The position numbers and the translations under genes are program-made. Below are positions 33,701 to 46,900 of a stretch of DNA of 64,000 nucleotides, piece by piece. Positions within the stretch are counted from its first letter, which is position 1. The number at the start of each line of letters is the position of its first letter. Source of the DNA: Eunapius fragilis (lineage: Eukaryota > Porifera > Demospongiae > Spongillida > Spongillidae); assembly GCA_963681505.1 (NCBI GenBank), contig OY811987.1, positions 6,143,245 through 6,207,244 of the forward strand. The letters run 5' to 3'. The notes beneath the pieces are model-generated. The model was not told the origin of the DNA, made no database searches, and was given only the letters and a program-made list of their open reading frames with translations.

Positions 33701-34924
33701 CATCAACCCTCCATGCGTACCATTCCTAGGTTAGTACCATGTAGTCTTTGGCTAGTTGTGTCACTGCCCGCCCCCCTCCTCCCCTCCTCTTCCCCCTCCT
33801 CCCACCTCTTCCCCCTCCTGCCCTCCTCTTCCCCCTCCTCCCCTCCTCTTCCCCCCTCCTCCCCTCCTCTTCCCCCCTCCTCCCCTCCTCTTCCCCCTCC
33901 TCCCCTCCTCTTCCCCCCTCCTCCCCTCCTCTTCCCCCCTCCTCCCCTCCTCTTCCCCCTCCTCCCTCTCCAGGTATGTATATGTCTTGGATAGTCTTCA
34001 TCAAAGATGGCAATGAGAACAAGATACTTGGGAAGCCTGAGCATTTCATCAACTTCAAGAAGAGGAGAAAGCTTGCTGATGTACTGCACGAGATACAGCA
34101 GTACCAGAACACACCCTACTGCCTCAAATCTGAGCCCAGCATTAGGGTGAGGGTGAGGGGCTGGGATGACTGAGGGGAGGGGCATGGGAGGAGCTGGGAT
34201 GACTGAGGTGTTAGTGTTGATTGATGGCTACCACATTAAGTATTTTGCAATTTTGTGTACATAATGTCATAGAAATGGATTCTTGACCAAGATCCAACTG
34301 GAGACATGTCCACCAATCAGTGGGAGGAGCAAGCATTTGAGCAGTCCAGGGTCATTGAACCAAAGGACCAGCCTCCTAAGAAAGTCGTATGTTCAAATAA
34401 ACCAAGGTGGTGATGACATGTAATTCAGTTGTTGCCTCTCCCCCCCCCCCCCCCCCCCCAAAAAGCCTCGAAAATACAAGTTTGACCTTCGACCTCCCCA
34501 AGACAAGCCTGGAACGTGGAACACACTTGGCTTCAGCAAGAGCAAGCGACCTCATCCCTCTATCCCAGCATTCCCAGAGGAAGGAGGGGTGGTGCCTGTT
34601 GACCAGGAGATACCACAGTCACCAACCACTGCTTCTCCCACACCCTCTGAGGATCCCATCAGAACCAGGTCTATTTCCACTCCCAACCTCCACGAGCCTC
34701 CCCCTCGCCCTCCTAGACCTCCAACTCTCACCAGAAACTCCTCTACCACATTGCCAAACCTTGATGAGGTAGAGGATCCATTTGTGACCCCTCCCCTCCC
34801 TCCCAAGCCCCCTGTTCAGGAGCCAGGAGCCCCACCCCTTCCACCACGTCCTGATCGCGTCCCGCCCCCAATCCCTGCAAGAACTGAGCCTCCTGCCCCG
34901 CCCCTTCCTCCCAGGCAAAGATAG
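27122..34924 (+). CDS. SOS: Son of sevenless, Ras/Rac guanine-nucleotide exchange factor
   Basis: About 25 exons give the full SOS architecture. Histone folds: [20 protein letters not shown] (27146), [22 protein letters not shown] domain: [20 protein letters not shown] (28410), [22 protein letters not shown] domain: [30 protein letters not shown] (30597), [22 protein letters not shown] domain: [54 protein letters not shown]. Cdc25 RasGEF domain: [19 protein letters not shown] (32910), [60 protein letters not shown]. The proline-rich tail is short ([23 protein letters not shown]), suited to SH3 binding by Grb2. The protein relays receptor tyrosine kinase signals to Ras at the membrane. The start is chosen at the conserved N-terminus; the stop is TAG 34922-34924. 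Confidence 0.97.
27691..27760 (+). repeat. (CA)n microsatellite in a SOS intron
   Basis: Pure CA dinucleotides for about 70 bp, upstream of the acceptor GCCTGTAG. Confidence 0.93.
27878..27985 (+). repeat. ~26-bp minisatellite, ~4 copies, in a SOS intron
   Basis: Copies of CACTGTCCCATACCACCTAC between the exon ending ISADILK and the exon starting LAGNFVK. Confidence 0.85.
28545..28712 (+). repeat. Repeated acceptor-like units (C-run + TTTGTAG|GACCTATG) in a SOS intron
   Basis: Four to five copies of C9-C18 followed by CTTTGTAG, CCTTTAG or CTCTGTAG and GACCTAT/GT. Each resembles a 3' splice site, but the true acceptor, judged by protein continuity, is GGTCCCCAG|ACTATAGACACC (~28801). Confidence 0.85.
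29108..29405 (+). repeat. ~28-32 bp minisatellite copying a SOS 5' splice site, ~10 copies
   Basis: The exon encoding DPVVVEYLE ends TACTTGGAG|GTCAGGGGGAGG. Units GAGGTCAGGGGGAGGGGCAA repeat with indels, most keeping GAG|GTCAGG. The frame is open across the whole array. The next exon is GCCCAGCAGCC (29449), giving [13 protein letters not shown]. Confidence 0.88.
29822..30166 (+). repeat. Expanded polypyrimidine tract upstream of a SOS acceptor
   Basis: About 340 bp of CCTTCCTCCTCC-type repeats before the exon encoding [13 protein letters not shown]. Confidence 0.9.
30728..31025 (+). repeat. GTGTGTGGGGTGGGGCTG-rich imperfect repeats in a SOS intron
   Basis: Imperfect ~20-bp units between the exon ending DIEEAE and the exon beginning DMKFSFQLS (31090). 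Confidence 0.75.
31205..31420 (+). repeat. Minisatellite plus duplication of a SOS 3' splice site
   Basis: From the donor AGGAG|GTGAGGG, units GGGGTGGGGACAGAGG repeat. A ~67-bp block ending CCCACACACACAG|CACATTTGAGC occurs twice (ending ~31327 and ~31422). Only the second leads into the open exon encoding [11 protein letters not shown]. Confidence 0.85.
32015..32489 (+). repeat. (CCCCT)n polypyrimidine tract, ~470 bp, before a SOS acceptor
   Basis: Pure C/T ending CTCTTCCTCAAG|AGTTCTAAACG, the exon for [13 protein letters not shown]. Confidence 0.93.
33425..33556 (+). repeat. Polypurine tract in a SOS intron
   Basis: GGGAGAGAGGGAGGGG units on the sense strand, opposite in strand to the other tracts, between the exons ending YRLKSTL and starting [11 protein letters not shown]. 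Confidence 0.88.
33768..33972 (+). repeat. CCCCTCCTCTTCC polypyrimidine repeats against a SOS acceptor
   Basis: ~15-bp C/T units ending CCTCCCTCTCCAG|GTATGTATATG (GMYMSWIVF exon). Confidence 0.92.
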
Positions 34925-35177
34925 TACATATGTACATGCACAGATGTAGTGTGTATATATTAAATACATTCAGTGTGTTGAAAGGTTGTGAGATCATTGT
35001 TCTCTTTTGGAATAGACACAGATAATGATGATGCATACATGAATACACACACTAAACAACTAAATGGAAACGGTCTCTTCATATTAGCTGAGATTCCTGG
35101 CTTGTGGGTTGTATACTATTCAATGAAAGGTGAAGAGATTGGTCACATGACAGACACGTGACACATGTGCGAATGGC
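34925..35177. other. Convergent intergenic region SOS/TPR gene
   Basis: 253 bp between two stop codons, AT-rich, presumably the 3' UTRs. Nothing else is seen. Confidence 0.5.
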
Positions 35178-38373
<3,196 letters not shown>

Positions 38374-38448
38374 TACCGCACACTTGCATAATACAAACAC
38401 GAAGGACTGTGCCGTATGCGTGGGATGTATCCAAGAGTATTCACGCTC

Positions 38449-39201
38449 TTATGAATCCGTATTTAAATTCGGAGGCTCCTCGTTCACCAAATTATACAGG
38501 AGCTGTCTGCTATGCGTCTCGGACCCGCGCACTGTAAGTGTGTAGCACACGTGCTCAACTTTCAATAGGCTTCCTTCTAGCACCTCGACCTTCTTTGACA
38601 GTCCCTTGCCTATAGGGGGTAGCTTTAAAAACTCGCAATACAATGCCCTCATGAAGGGAAGTAGAGTGAACGGCAAAACCCTGTTCCCCCTGGTTACAGC
38701 ATCGACACATGCCCTCATCAATTCTCCAGTCAAGTCAGCAATGCCCAGCACAAAATCTGTCGGTGACAACAGAAGTACCACTTTGGGCTCTTCTTCTTCG
38801 AACCTAAATGAAAGCCAGCTCTCCGCTTGTGTCGTGGTAAGCAGTTTCCCCGTGCGGCAGAATGTCCAGTAGCCAAGAGCCTCAATGAACTCCTGCACTC
38901 CTTGCGTGTAAGCGCCGTGATATCTGAAGGGATCCTCATTCTCAGTAGCCAGCTCTGTTGCCATTTCTTTCAGGATTCCGCTTACTATTGCGAACTTTTT
39001 CTCCGTATCCTCTAGCACCTCTGCAGCTTCTCTCCCCTCTGTTGGGCAAAAGTACGTTCGGTGTATGTGGAAAATTATTTTCTTGCTGTGACTGGTGCAC
39101 TCCCTGCTTAGCTTTGCCAGCTTGTCGTATCTGTCGTGTTTGGAATCAAGCTCCTGTTGGAGCTGTAAGAAGCGGTTTCTGGAACTGCTATCGGCGCTCA
39201 T
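38449..39201 (-). CDS. TSNAX: Translin-associated factor X (TRAX), single exon
   Basis: A 250-residue uninterrupted frame starting MSADSSSRNRFLQLQQELDS. Family landmarks: HDRYDKLAKLSRECTSHSKK, IIFHIHRTY, FRYHGAYTQGVQEFIEALGY, FVLGIADLTGELMRACVDAV, FMRALYCEFLKLP and VEVLEGSLLKVEHVCYTLTV. TRAX pairs with translin to form the C3PO RNase, which acts in tRNA maturation and removal of Argonaute passenger strands. The acidic triad E/E/D of the nuclease is plausibly in QEFIEALGY and LTGELM. The more upstream in-frame ATG (39264) would overlap the APLF start, so 39201 is preferred. No introns, unlike most neighbours. Confidence 0.94.
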   Translation of the reverse strand: MSADSSSRNRFLQLQQELDSKHDRYDKLAKLSRECTSHSKKIIFHIHRTYFCPTEGREAAEVLEDTEKKFAIVSGILKEMATELATENEDPFRYHGAYTQGVQEFIEALGYWTFCRTGKLLTTTQAESWLSFRFEEEEPKVVLLLSPTDFVLGIADLTGELMRACVDAVTRGNRVLPFTLLPFMRALYCEFLKLPPIGKGLSKKVEVLEGSLLKVEHVCYTLTVRGSETHSRQLLYNLVNEEPPNLNTDS

Positions 39202-39242
39202 TTTGACTCGTTCCCAGTACCGTGTACTAATATTAAGGTTAA
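39202..39242. promoter_or_regulatory. Probable bidirectional promoter TSNAX/APLF
   Basis: 41 bp between divergent ATGs. Confidence 0.5.
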
Positions 39243-42154
39243 TGGCGCTGGTGAACGAGGCCACTGGCGCGCGTTATGAGGTTGTAGAGGGAGAACATAC
39301 GGTTGGCAGAGGTCCATGGCTTCAGGCAAGACACAGATCAAGCCGAATCTATCTACATAGCATTTTTACGTCTGTAGATTACGGACAAAAGGGTGTCGAG
39401 AGACCACGCCGTGTTACGTGCCGAAAAGGGCTCGCTGGCATTGTGTCCCGTAAGTGGGATGCTTGTGTATTTTCAAGGTAGACATCCGGATATCCCTGCG
39501 TAGAAACACAAAAACCCGTGTTATTACGCGAAGGTGGGCGGGGCAAAGTTGTCTCCGCTGTGCAAGGATGTATGGCAGGAGCTGCATAATGGAGACATGT
39601 TCTCCCTGTTGCCAAGTGACCTGGTGTTTAAGGTGGTTATGAAGGAGGAGGAGAAAAAGTATGTTGTAGTAGAATATGGGGAGGGGATGGGGGGGGGGGG
39701 GAGGGGGGAGAGGTTACCATAAAGGGTGGCATTAGTTTGACCCTGTCCACAGAGTTGGGACCCAGAAAGTTGATCATGTCAAGAAGCAGGCTGAATGCAT
39801 ATCCAGTGATGATGTTCTATTTGGACCATCAGATGGCAACATGCTACACTCACCACTCAAAAGCGCGGTCCCTGATGACCACACCCATAAGGAAGGTCCA
39901 GTGGGTGTGGTCACTGACGACAGCACCCATAAGGAGGGTCCAGTGGGTGTGGTCCCTGATGACCACACCCAGAAGGAGTGTCCAGCAGCTGAGCCAGCAG
40001 ACGCAAGAAGTGAGGGCTTCACATCAGAGCCTGTGCACACAGCAGGCAGACAAAGCTCAGAGGATGATCAGTCTGAAAAGCCAATGCAACCTGTCGGCAA
40101 AGTTGTAGTGAGAGCAGAGCAGTGTATTCACGTAACAAATTATTACTGTGACCTTCATCATGGTGCAGGGTGTGTCCCAGAACAGTGTGGGAAGCACCAA
40201 AAGACCTAGGACTCTTCCTTCATGGCTAGCTAACATAGCTGTAGAGACTAAGCCCCCGGCAAAGAAAAAGATGAAGAAAGGTTAGTAGTAGGTGATATGT
40301 ATCACTATGGATACAAGCAAATGACCATCCACTGTGGGCACATGACCATCCACTGTGGGCACATGACCATCCACTGTGGGCACATGACCATCCACTGTGG
40401 GCACATGACCATTCACTGTGGGCACATGACCATCCACTGTGGGCACATGACCATCCACTGTGGGCACATGACCATCCACTGTGGGCACATGACCATCCAC
40501 TGTGGGCACATGACCATCCACTGTGGGCACATGACCATCCACTGTGGGCACATGACCATCCACTGTGGGCACATGACCATTCACTGTGGGCACATGACCA
40601 TCCACTGTGGGCACATGACCATCCACTGTGGGCACATGACCATCCACTGTGGGCACATGACCATCCACTGTGGGCACATGACCATCCACTGTGGGCACAT
40701 GACCATCCACTGTGGGCACATGACCATCCACTGTGGGCACATGACCATCCACTGTGGGCACATGACCATCCACTGTGGGCACATGACCATCCACTGTGGG
40801 CACATGACCATCCACTGTGGGCACATGACCATCCACTGTGGGCACATGACCATCCATTGTGAAATACTGTTTGATCTCTTAATATAGATGGAAGTCCCAT
40901 ATCACCCACCGCTAGGCCTCCTGTGAAGGTTAGGATGATGGCCTGCACCTTACCATACTTCCACCATACTCTGCCTTCAGAAGCAAGTGACAGCAAAGAA
41001 AGAGGGAGGGGCTAAACCCAAGGAGGAGGGGGTAAAACCTAAGGAAAAAGGGGTTAAACCTAAGGAGGAGGGGGTTAAACCTAAGAAGAGTGAGATGCTG
41101 GCATCAGGCAGTTATGAAGAGCTGAAGCCACACCCATCACCAGCTCCTAAGAGCGTAAAGGCTGATGATAAGACAGCTACCATACCTGGTCCTACATCTG
41201 GTGTGTCCAAGCTGCCAACACCTGTGGGAAGCAAAACTCCAGAAGAACCACCTTCCCTCCCCATTTGTCCCTATGGAGACAAGTGTTACAGGTGATAGTC
41301 CCTCCCTCCTCCCTCCCTCCCTCCCTCCCTCCCTCCTCACCTCCTTACCACAACAGGAAGAACCCAGCACACTTCAGAGAGTACTCTCATCCCTCTGTGG
41401 CCACACCCTCTGAGGCATCTGTGGCCACGCCCAGTGATGACCTAGATGCAGACAGTGAGAAGCCTGAATGTCCCTATGGTAGTGACTGCTACAGGCAAAA
41501 CCCCGCCCACAGAGCTGAGTACAAACATGAGGAGGCAGCTCCCAAACCAAGTACACATTGTGTGTCTGTCTAATGATGGCCTGACACCCCTCCCTCTCCT
41601 CCCTCCCCCTCCCCCCAGGACCAAAGAGGCAACGACCCAAGAGGTCTACCAAGGCTAGTGTGTTGGAAGGAGATAGCGATGATGACGACCAACCTAACAC
41701 GTACGACTATACTGACAGCTTCATCGATGATGATAATGGAGGAGGAGGAGGTGAGGAAAGGGAAGGAGACCACAGGAGGGGGGGAGAGGGGGGTACCACA
41801 GGGGTGTGTGGGGGGAGGGGACCACAGGGGTGTGGGATAGGGGAGAGGGGACCACGGGGGGGGGTGGGTGTGAGACGTAAAATTAGCTGCACCCATATAT
41901 GTGCACGTCTAGCCACATTTTGACCAACCCTTTACATACCAACGTTATGTACAAATTGGTTGCATGCTCACATGATCCATATGTGACATCTCTCACATGC
42001 TCACCTGCATCTGTGACCAGATGACTCGAGCAGTTATGGTGACAATGATGAAGACATGGACTGGGCACCTGATGAAAGTTCTGAAGATGTTGTGGAACTA
42101 CTGTCAGATGCGAAGTCCTTCCTCACTAACAAGAAGCTTCACAAGCCAACCTAA
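39243..42154 (+). CDS. APLF: Aprataxin/PNKP-like factor: FHA, tandem PBZ fingers, acidic histone-chaperone tail
   Basis: Exon 1 MALVNEATGARYEVVEGEHT then VGRGPWLQ; exon 2 ITDKRVSRDHAVLRAEKGSL; exon 3 KHKNPCYYAK, DVWQELHNGDMFSLLPSDLV. Together these form an FHA domain with the GR..SR.H phosphopeptide-binding signature. A long linker follows, including a small exon RTLPSWLANIAVETKPPAKK and Lys/Pro-rich repeats (KPKEEGVKPKEKGVKPK). Two PBZ fingers end the protein: CPYGDKCYRKNPAHFREYSH (split by an intron, 41270-41395) and CPYGSDCYRQNPAHRAEYKH (41468-41527). The acidic tail is DNDEDMDWAPDESSEDVVE. APLF binds poly(ADP-ribose), XRCC1/XRCC4 and histones in break repair by end joining. Intron 1 uses a GC donor (CAG|GCAAGA). 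Stop TAA 42152-42154; convergent with CHP. Confidence 0.93.
40315..40862 (+). repeat. 21-bp minisatellite CATGACCATCCACTGTGGGC, ~26 copies
   Basis: Very homogeneous array (only occasional ATTCACTG variants) in an APLF intron. Confidence 0.95.
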
Positions 42155-42403
42155 GACACACCACCCGCTCTCCATATGATGTTCCATGTCACCACCCACT
42201 ACCCCCATGTTTATGTATGTTAACTCTTGGTTATTAATGCAACTATTTAACCCTTGATTATTAATAGTTATTAATGCATGCCAGGTTATTAAAGCCAATG
42301 CATCAAAGATATTTATAATTGACACACACTAACACAATAACACACACCACCAAATCAGGTCAAATGATTGCTTGAGGGTCTCATCTGTCCAGTCAGCTTC
42401 ATC
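42155..42403. other. Convergent intergenic region APLF/CHP
   Basis: 249 bp with repeated TTATTAATG words; 3' UTRs of both genes. No further feature. Confidence 0.5.
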
Positions 42404-43166
42404 TCAAGATAGAAACTGAACACTTATCTTCTCAGCAAAATCGACTTGTCCAAGTGCCTGGGGGGACACAAGAGGGGGACCTCATCCCTCACCTAGGCTA
42501 CAGGGGGCCCCCCACAGGGGACCTTCACCCCCAACCCCCTCTCCCAATAACTAACTAGTTTGAACTCATCCAGAGACATGCGCTTGTCGTGGTCAATGTC
42601 AGCCTTCATCACACGGCGCACAATGGCGTCCAGCTGTGTGTGTGGTGGAAACATGTCTTATTAGTTCACATAGGGTTAGGGTTAGGGTTAGGGTTAGGGT
42701 TAGGGTTAGCACAAATCATCTGTTGGTCACCTGAGCCTCTGGGATGTTTAGTCCAAACATAGCAGACAGAATCTGTGAGCAAGGGACCAAGTTAACAGTT
42801 ATACAAGGGACCAAGTTAATGTTATACAAGGGACCAAGTTAACAGTTATACAAGGGACCAAGTTAACAGTTATACAAGGGACCAAGTTAACGGACCAAGT
42901 TAACAGTTATACAAGGGACCAAGTTAACAGTTCAAGTTACCAATGCATGAATAAAATAAAAGCAGGCTTTGCAAAGGGATCAGATGAGCAAAGGTAACAA
43001 GAAGTGGAACACAATGCAAAAGGGATCAGATGAGCAAAGAGGATCTAGCAAAGCTCAGAACAAAATCGGTCAGTTGAGCGAATGTTTAAGTAACATTTAA
43101 CTTGAATTATTGTACGTGTGTGTGCATGTGTGTGTGTGCGTGTGTGTGTGCGTGTGTGTGTGTGCA

Positions 43167-43203
<37 letters not shown>

Positions 43204-43857
43204 GGTTATTGCATTTCAAACTACTTCTCACATTTCTAACATCCATCTCTGATATCCAGCCATCCCTATCTGTGTCAAAGACTCTAAAAACGACTGTGTG
43301 GCATCGCAGGTAAGGAATGGATAAGGTTGTCACCCCTGAACTTACACTCCAGCTTCCTTTGCAGCAATTCTTGTGAAGGGTTTTTAACACGGCGAAAACG
43401 GGCAATTACGGCGACGAACTGCCTAAAATTAATGGCGTCCAACATAACAGCGGGATCCTTGCTGTGTGTGGTGGTAAGAGAAAATAACACATTGTTCTAT
43501 CAGTGACACGTCAAACTCATCAGTGAAAAATGCTTCGATGATTCTCGTTCCTAGCGGGTTCGACGCCAATTCAGGGATCAACATAAGATCCTGCTGCCTA
43601 GTTGGGTCAAGAGGTAGTTTAGACGCACGCAGTCCCAACCAGCAGCGATAGAACTGACTCTAAAAATCCTTTACTTCTTTTGTCCAAATGAGCGAATCTA
43701 GAGTAAAGTCGTCGTACTTCATCTTTCTGGACTTGATCCGAAGCATAAACAACACTTAATAATCAGCTGCACGCAGTAACTATCGTGCCTCACATCCAGT
43801 TTCTTCTTCTATTTGTCGATAGTCTTCCGTTGTTAGGAACGAATTAACGCTACCCAT
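42404..43857 (-). CDS. CHP1: Calcineurin B homologous protein (CHP1-like EF-hand protein)
   Basis: Starts MGSVNSFLTTEDYRQIEEET (43857) with a Gly2 myristoylation site. Next exons give VRRLYSRFAHLDKRSKGFLE (~43700), DLMLIPELASNPLGTRIIEA (~43600), INFRQFVAVIARFRRVKNPS (~43420), FRVFDTDRDGWISEMDVRNV with an EF-hand loop (~43290), LDAIVRRVMKADIDHDKRMS with a second EF-hand loop (~42600), and the end LGQVDFAEKISVQFLS (42404). This is the N-myristoyl, paired EF-hand layout of CHP proteins, which bind and regulate plasma-membrane Na+/H+ exchangers. The first two EF-hands look degenerate, as in the family. One intron carries a TTAGGG tract. Start-to-start with KIF6. Confidence 0.87.
42671..42709. repeat. 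Interstitial telomeric repeat (TTAGGG)~6
   Basis: TAGGGT repeated without error for 6.5 units inside a CHP intron (CCCTAA on the sense strand). Confidence 0.93.
42779..42930 (-). repeat. ~27-bp minisatellite AAGGGACCAAGTTAACAGTT next to a CHP acceptor
   Basis: About six units. On the sense strand the array ends in CCCTTGCTCACAG, the acceptor of the following exon. Confidence 0.85.
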
Positions 43858-43932
43858 GTTGTTCCGTTATAAACAAATAATAACAGAAAAAAGCACCAGC
43901 TGCGCTTTATTTAGAATAACGCCTCGCAAAAA
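43858..43932. promoter_or_regulatory. Probable bidirectional promoter CHP1/KIF6
   Basis: 75 bp between divergent start codons; GC-poor, with no motif called. Confidence 0.5.
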
Positions 43933-46900
43933 ATGAAATACGGGATTCAAATATTTTGCAGAATCCGACCTACGAAAAAGCCAACTGGGGTATGTTAAAC
44001 ATAAGCATACGAGCTCTCGATGGACGTACTGACTTGGTTAATATGTCATTAGGTTCGGCGTTAAAATACCCCATATACTGAATACCAAAATAAACATAAT
44101 AGTTAAACGTACATGCATAGCACAGTATCTAGGTACTTTCAGTGCACACCACTGTGAGTGTAAGTAATATTGTAATGTAGGCACTGATTACATTAATAAC
44201 AGGCCATATTGGTTCCCTCAGAATATTGTTTCAAGGGTTAAATTTGTGGTGTGCTCATTGGGAGAACAGAGAGAAGGGCAAGGAGATACGCGGTATAGCC
44301 TGTTATTCATAAGGCTGCATTAACACACACAAAAAAAAGGTCAAACGTTATTGCTGTCAATCCCCACCTGTTTTATGGTCGCATTCCCATGTGCATATAT
44401 TGCTGTCACATTCCCATTCTTTCTTTCACATGCAGCAGTGTGAGGTGGGTGAAGGGGAGGATGGCATCCCCACCCTCTGCATCACTGTACCACGCTCAGA
44501 GGCATCTGGAGTTGTTAACAATAAGAAGGAATCATTTTCTTTCAAGTAAGTTCATTGTTGGTTAGATGGAGCAGTAACCATAGTAATTAACTCCCACATG
44601 AAAGGTTCTCACATGTATTTGGCCAGGACAGCAAGCAAGAGGACATTTTTGAAAACGTTGCACGTGGTGTGGTGGATAAGTAAGCACATGCTTTGAACCT
44701 ACGCCAAAACTAGTTAGTACACCAGTTAGTTATTGAAGGCTAGTTATTGAAGACTAGTTAGTGAAGGCCAGTTAATTAATAAAAGGTCTAGTTAACACGT
44801 TAAAGACCTTGGTTTTCTCTCTAGCTGTCTTCAGGGCTACAATGGTACAATATTTGCGTACGGCCAGGTAGGTTTGCATGCAAATCAAAAGTCACTTCTG
44901 TGTACATTGCTGCCTCGGTGTTGATGCAGACAGGCTCGGGAAAAACTTTCACCATCACTGGAGGTGCAGAGAGATATAATGACAGAGGGATAATTCCACG
45001 CACCATCTCCTATCTGTTCCAGCAGTATGAGAAGGTATGGGAATCAAAAGCGGAAAAGGTCTGGGGACTAGGTCCTAACTGGTGTACCATCTTCTCCAGG
45101 CAGCTGGTGTCATCCATTCCACACACATCTCCTACCTTGAGATCTACAATGAGTGTGGCTATGATCTCCTAGACCCTAAGCACGAGGGAGCTAAGCTTGA
45201 AGACCTGCCGTAAGATCAAGTGTAGTCCGTTTTTTACTTTGTTCACTGTAGGGGAGGTGTGTTCTTCGCAGGAGAGCTACTATGTTTGAGGATGGAGAAG
45301 GGAATGTTCACCTAAAGAACCTGTCTCTCCACACAGTGAGCAGTGAGGAAGAAGGTTGATATTTACCCCCACTTCCTTTTGGGATATTACCCATGCTGTC
45401 GTTCTTTTGAAGCTCTTAATTGGCTGTTCATGGGTGATACAAACAGAATGATTGCTGAGGTCTGATGGTCTGTGTGTGGCAATAATTGTGCTTGTGTGCA
45501 TGTTTACATGTTTACATGTGTGCTTGTGTGCATGTTTACATGTTTACATGTGTGCTTGTGTGCATGTTTACATGTTTACATGTGTGCTTGTGTGCATGTT
45601 TACATGTTTACTTGTGTGCATATGTGCATATGTATGTGTGTACATGTGTGTGTGAGTGAGCAAGTTTTATTATTTCAGACGCCTATGAACATGGCTTCAA
45701 CCAGATCACACTGCGTCTTCACGGTCCACCTCTCATCTCGGGAGCCAGGCTCTGATGTCATCAGAAAGGCCAAACTGCACTTAGTGGACCTTGCAGGGTG
45801 AGGATGTGGCAATGGTTCAGAGGGTTAGTGTGGAGGGTTCTCTGTGCAGGTCAGAGAGAGTTGGGAAGTCTGGTGTGGTAGGGACACTGCTCACTGAAGC
45901 CAAGTACATCAACCTCTCACTGCACTACTTGGAGCAGGTCATTGTCGCACTCTCCGAACGGTCGCGTACTCATATCCCATATCGCAACTCTATGTTGACA
46001 TCTGTACTGAGAGACAGGTGTGTGTGTGTATATGTATGTGTATGTGTATGTGTGTGTATGTGTGTGTATGTGTGTGTATGTGTGTGTATGTGTATGTGTG
46101 TATGTGTATGTGTATGTATGTGTGTGTATGTGTATGTGTGTGTATGTGTGTATGTGTGTATGTGTATGTGTGTATGTGCATGTGTATGTGTGTATGTGTG
46201 TATGTGTGTATGTGTATGTGTGTATGTGTGTGTATGTGTATGTGTATGTGTGTATGTATGTGTGTGTATGTGTATGTGTATGTATGTGTGTATGTATGTG
46301 TATGTGTGTGTAGTGTGTGTGTACGGCATGTTTATGCATGTATGTGCATGTATGTCCCCCATCTTCTCACCATAGTCTGGGTGGCAACTGTATGACCACT
46401 ATGATTGCTACGTGTTCTGTAGAGAAGAGAAACATTGAGGTATGTTATGTTCTGTAAACATTGAGGTATGTTATGTTCTGTAAACATTGAGGTATGTTAT
46501 GTTCTGTAAACATTGAGGTATGTTATGTTCTGTAAACATTGAGGTATGTTAGTTGTCCATTGCACTCCACTCCTTGTTGTATCATCTGATTCTTAGTTTA
46601 ACCCTGTTCATACTCTATCCCATTGTTCATCATGCCCCTTCCATTTTCTCATACTGTTTTCAGGAGACTATTTCCACTTGCCGATTTGCTCAGCGGGTGG
46701 CATTAATTAAGAATGAAGCTGTCCAGAATGAAGAGCTTGATCCGAAGCAGGTACACACATGTGGTGTATTTCTTTAGAGGCCCCACCCACCTTGTTTGTC
46801 TCCAAAAGATGGTGGAGCGGTTGAAGCAGCAGGTGCAGCAGCTGAAGGAGGAGCTTACCCTGGCTACTGGAGAGCAACGCACAGATGAGCTATCCCAGGG

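Noticed and set aside
40226-40996. 256-codon open frame of (AHSGWSC)n and similar
   Set aside because: Product of the 21-bp APLF intron array (period divisible by 3), opposite in strand to the gene.
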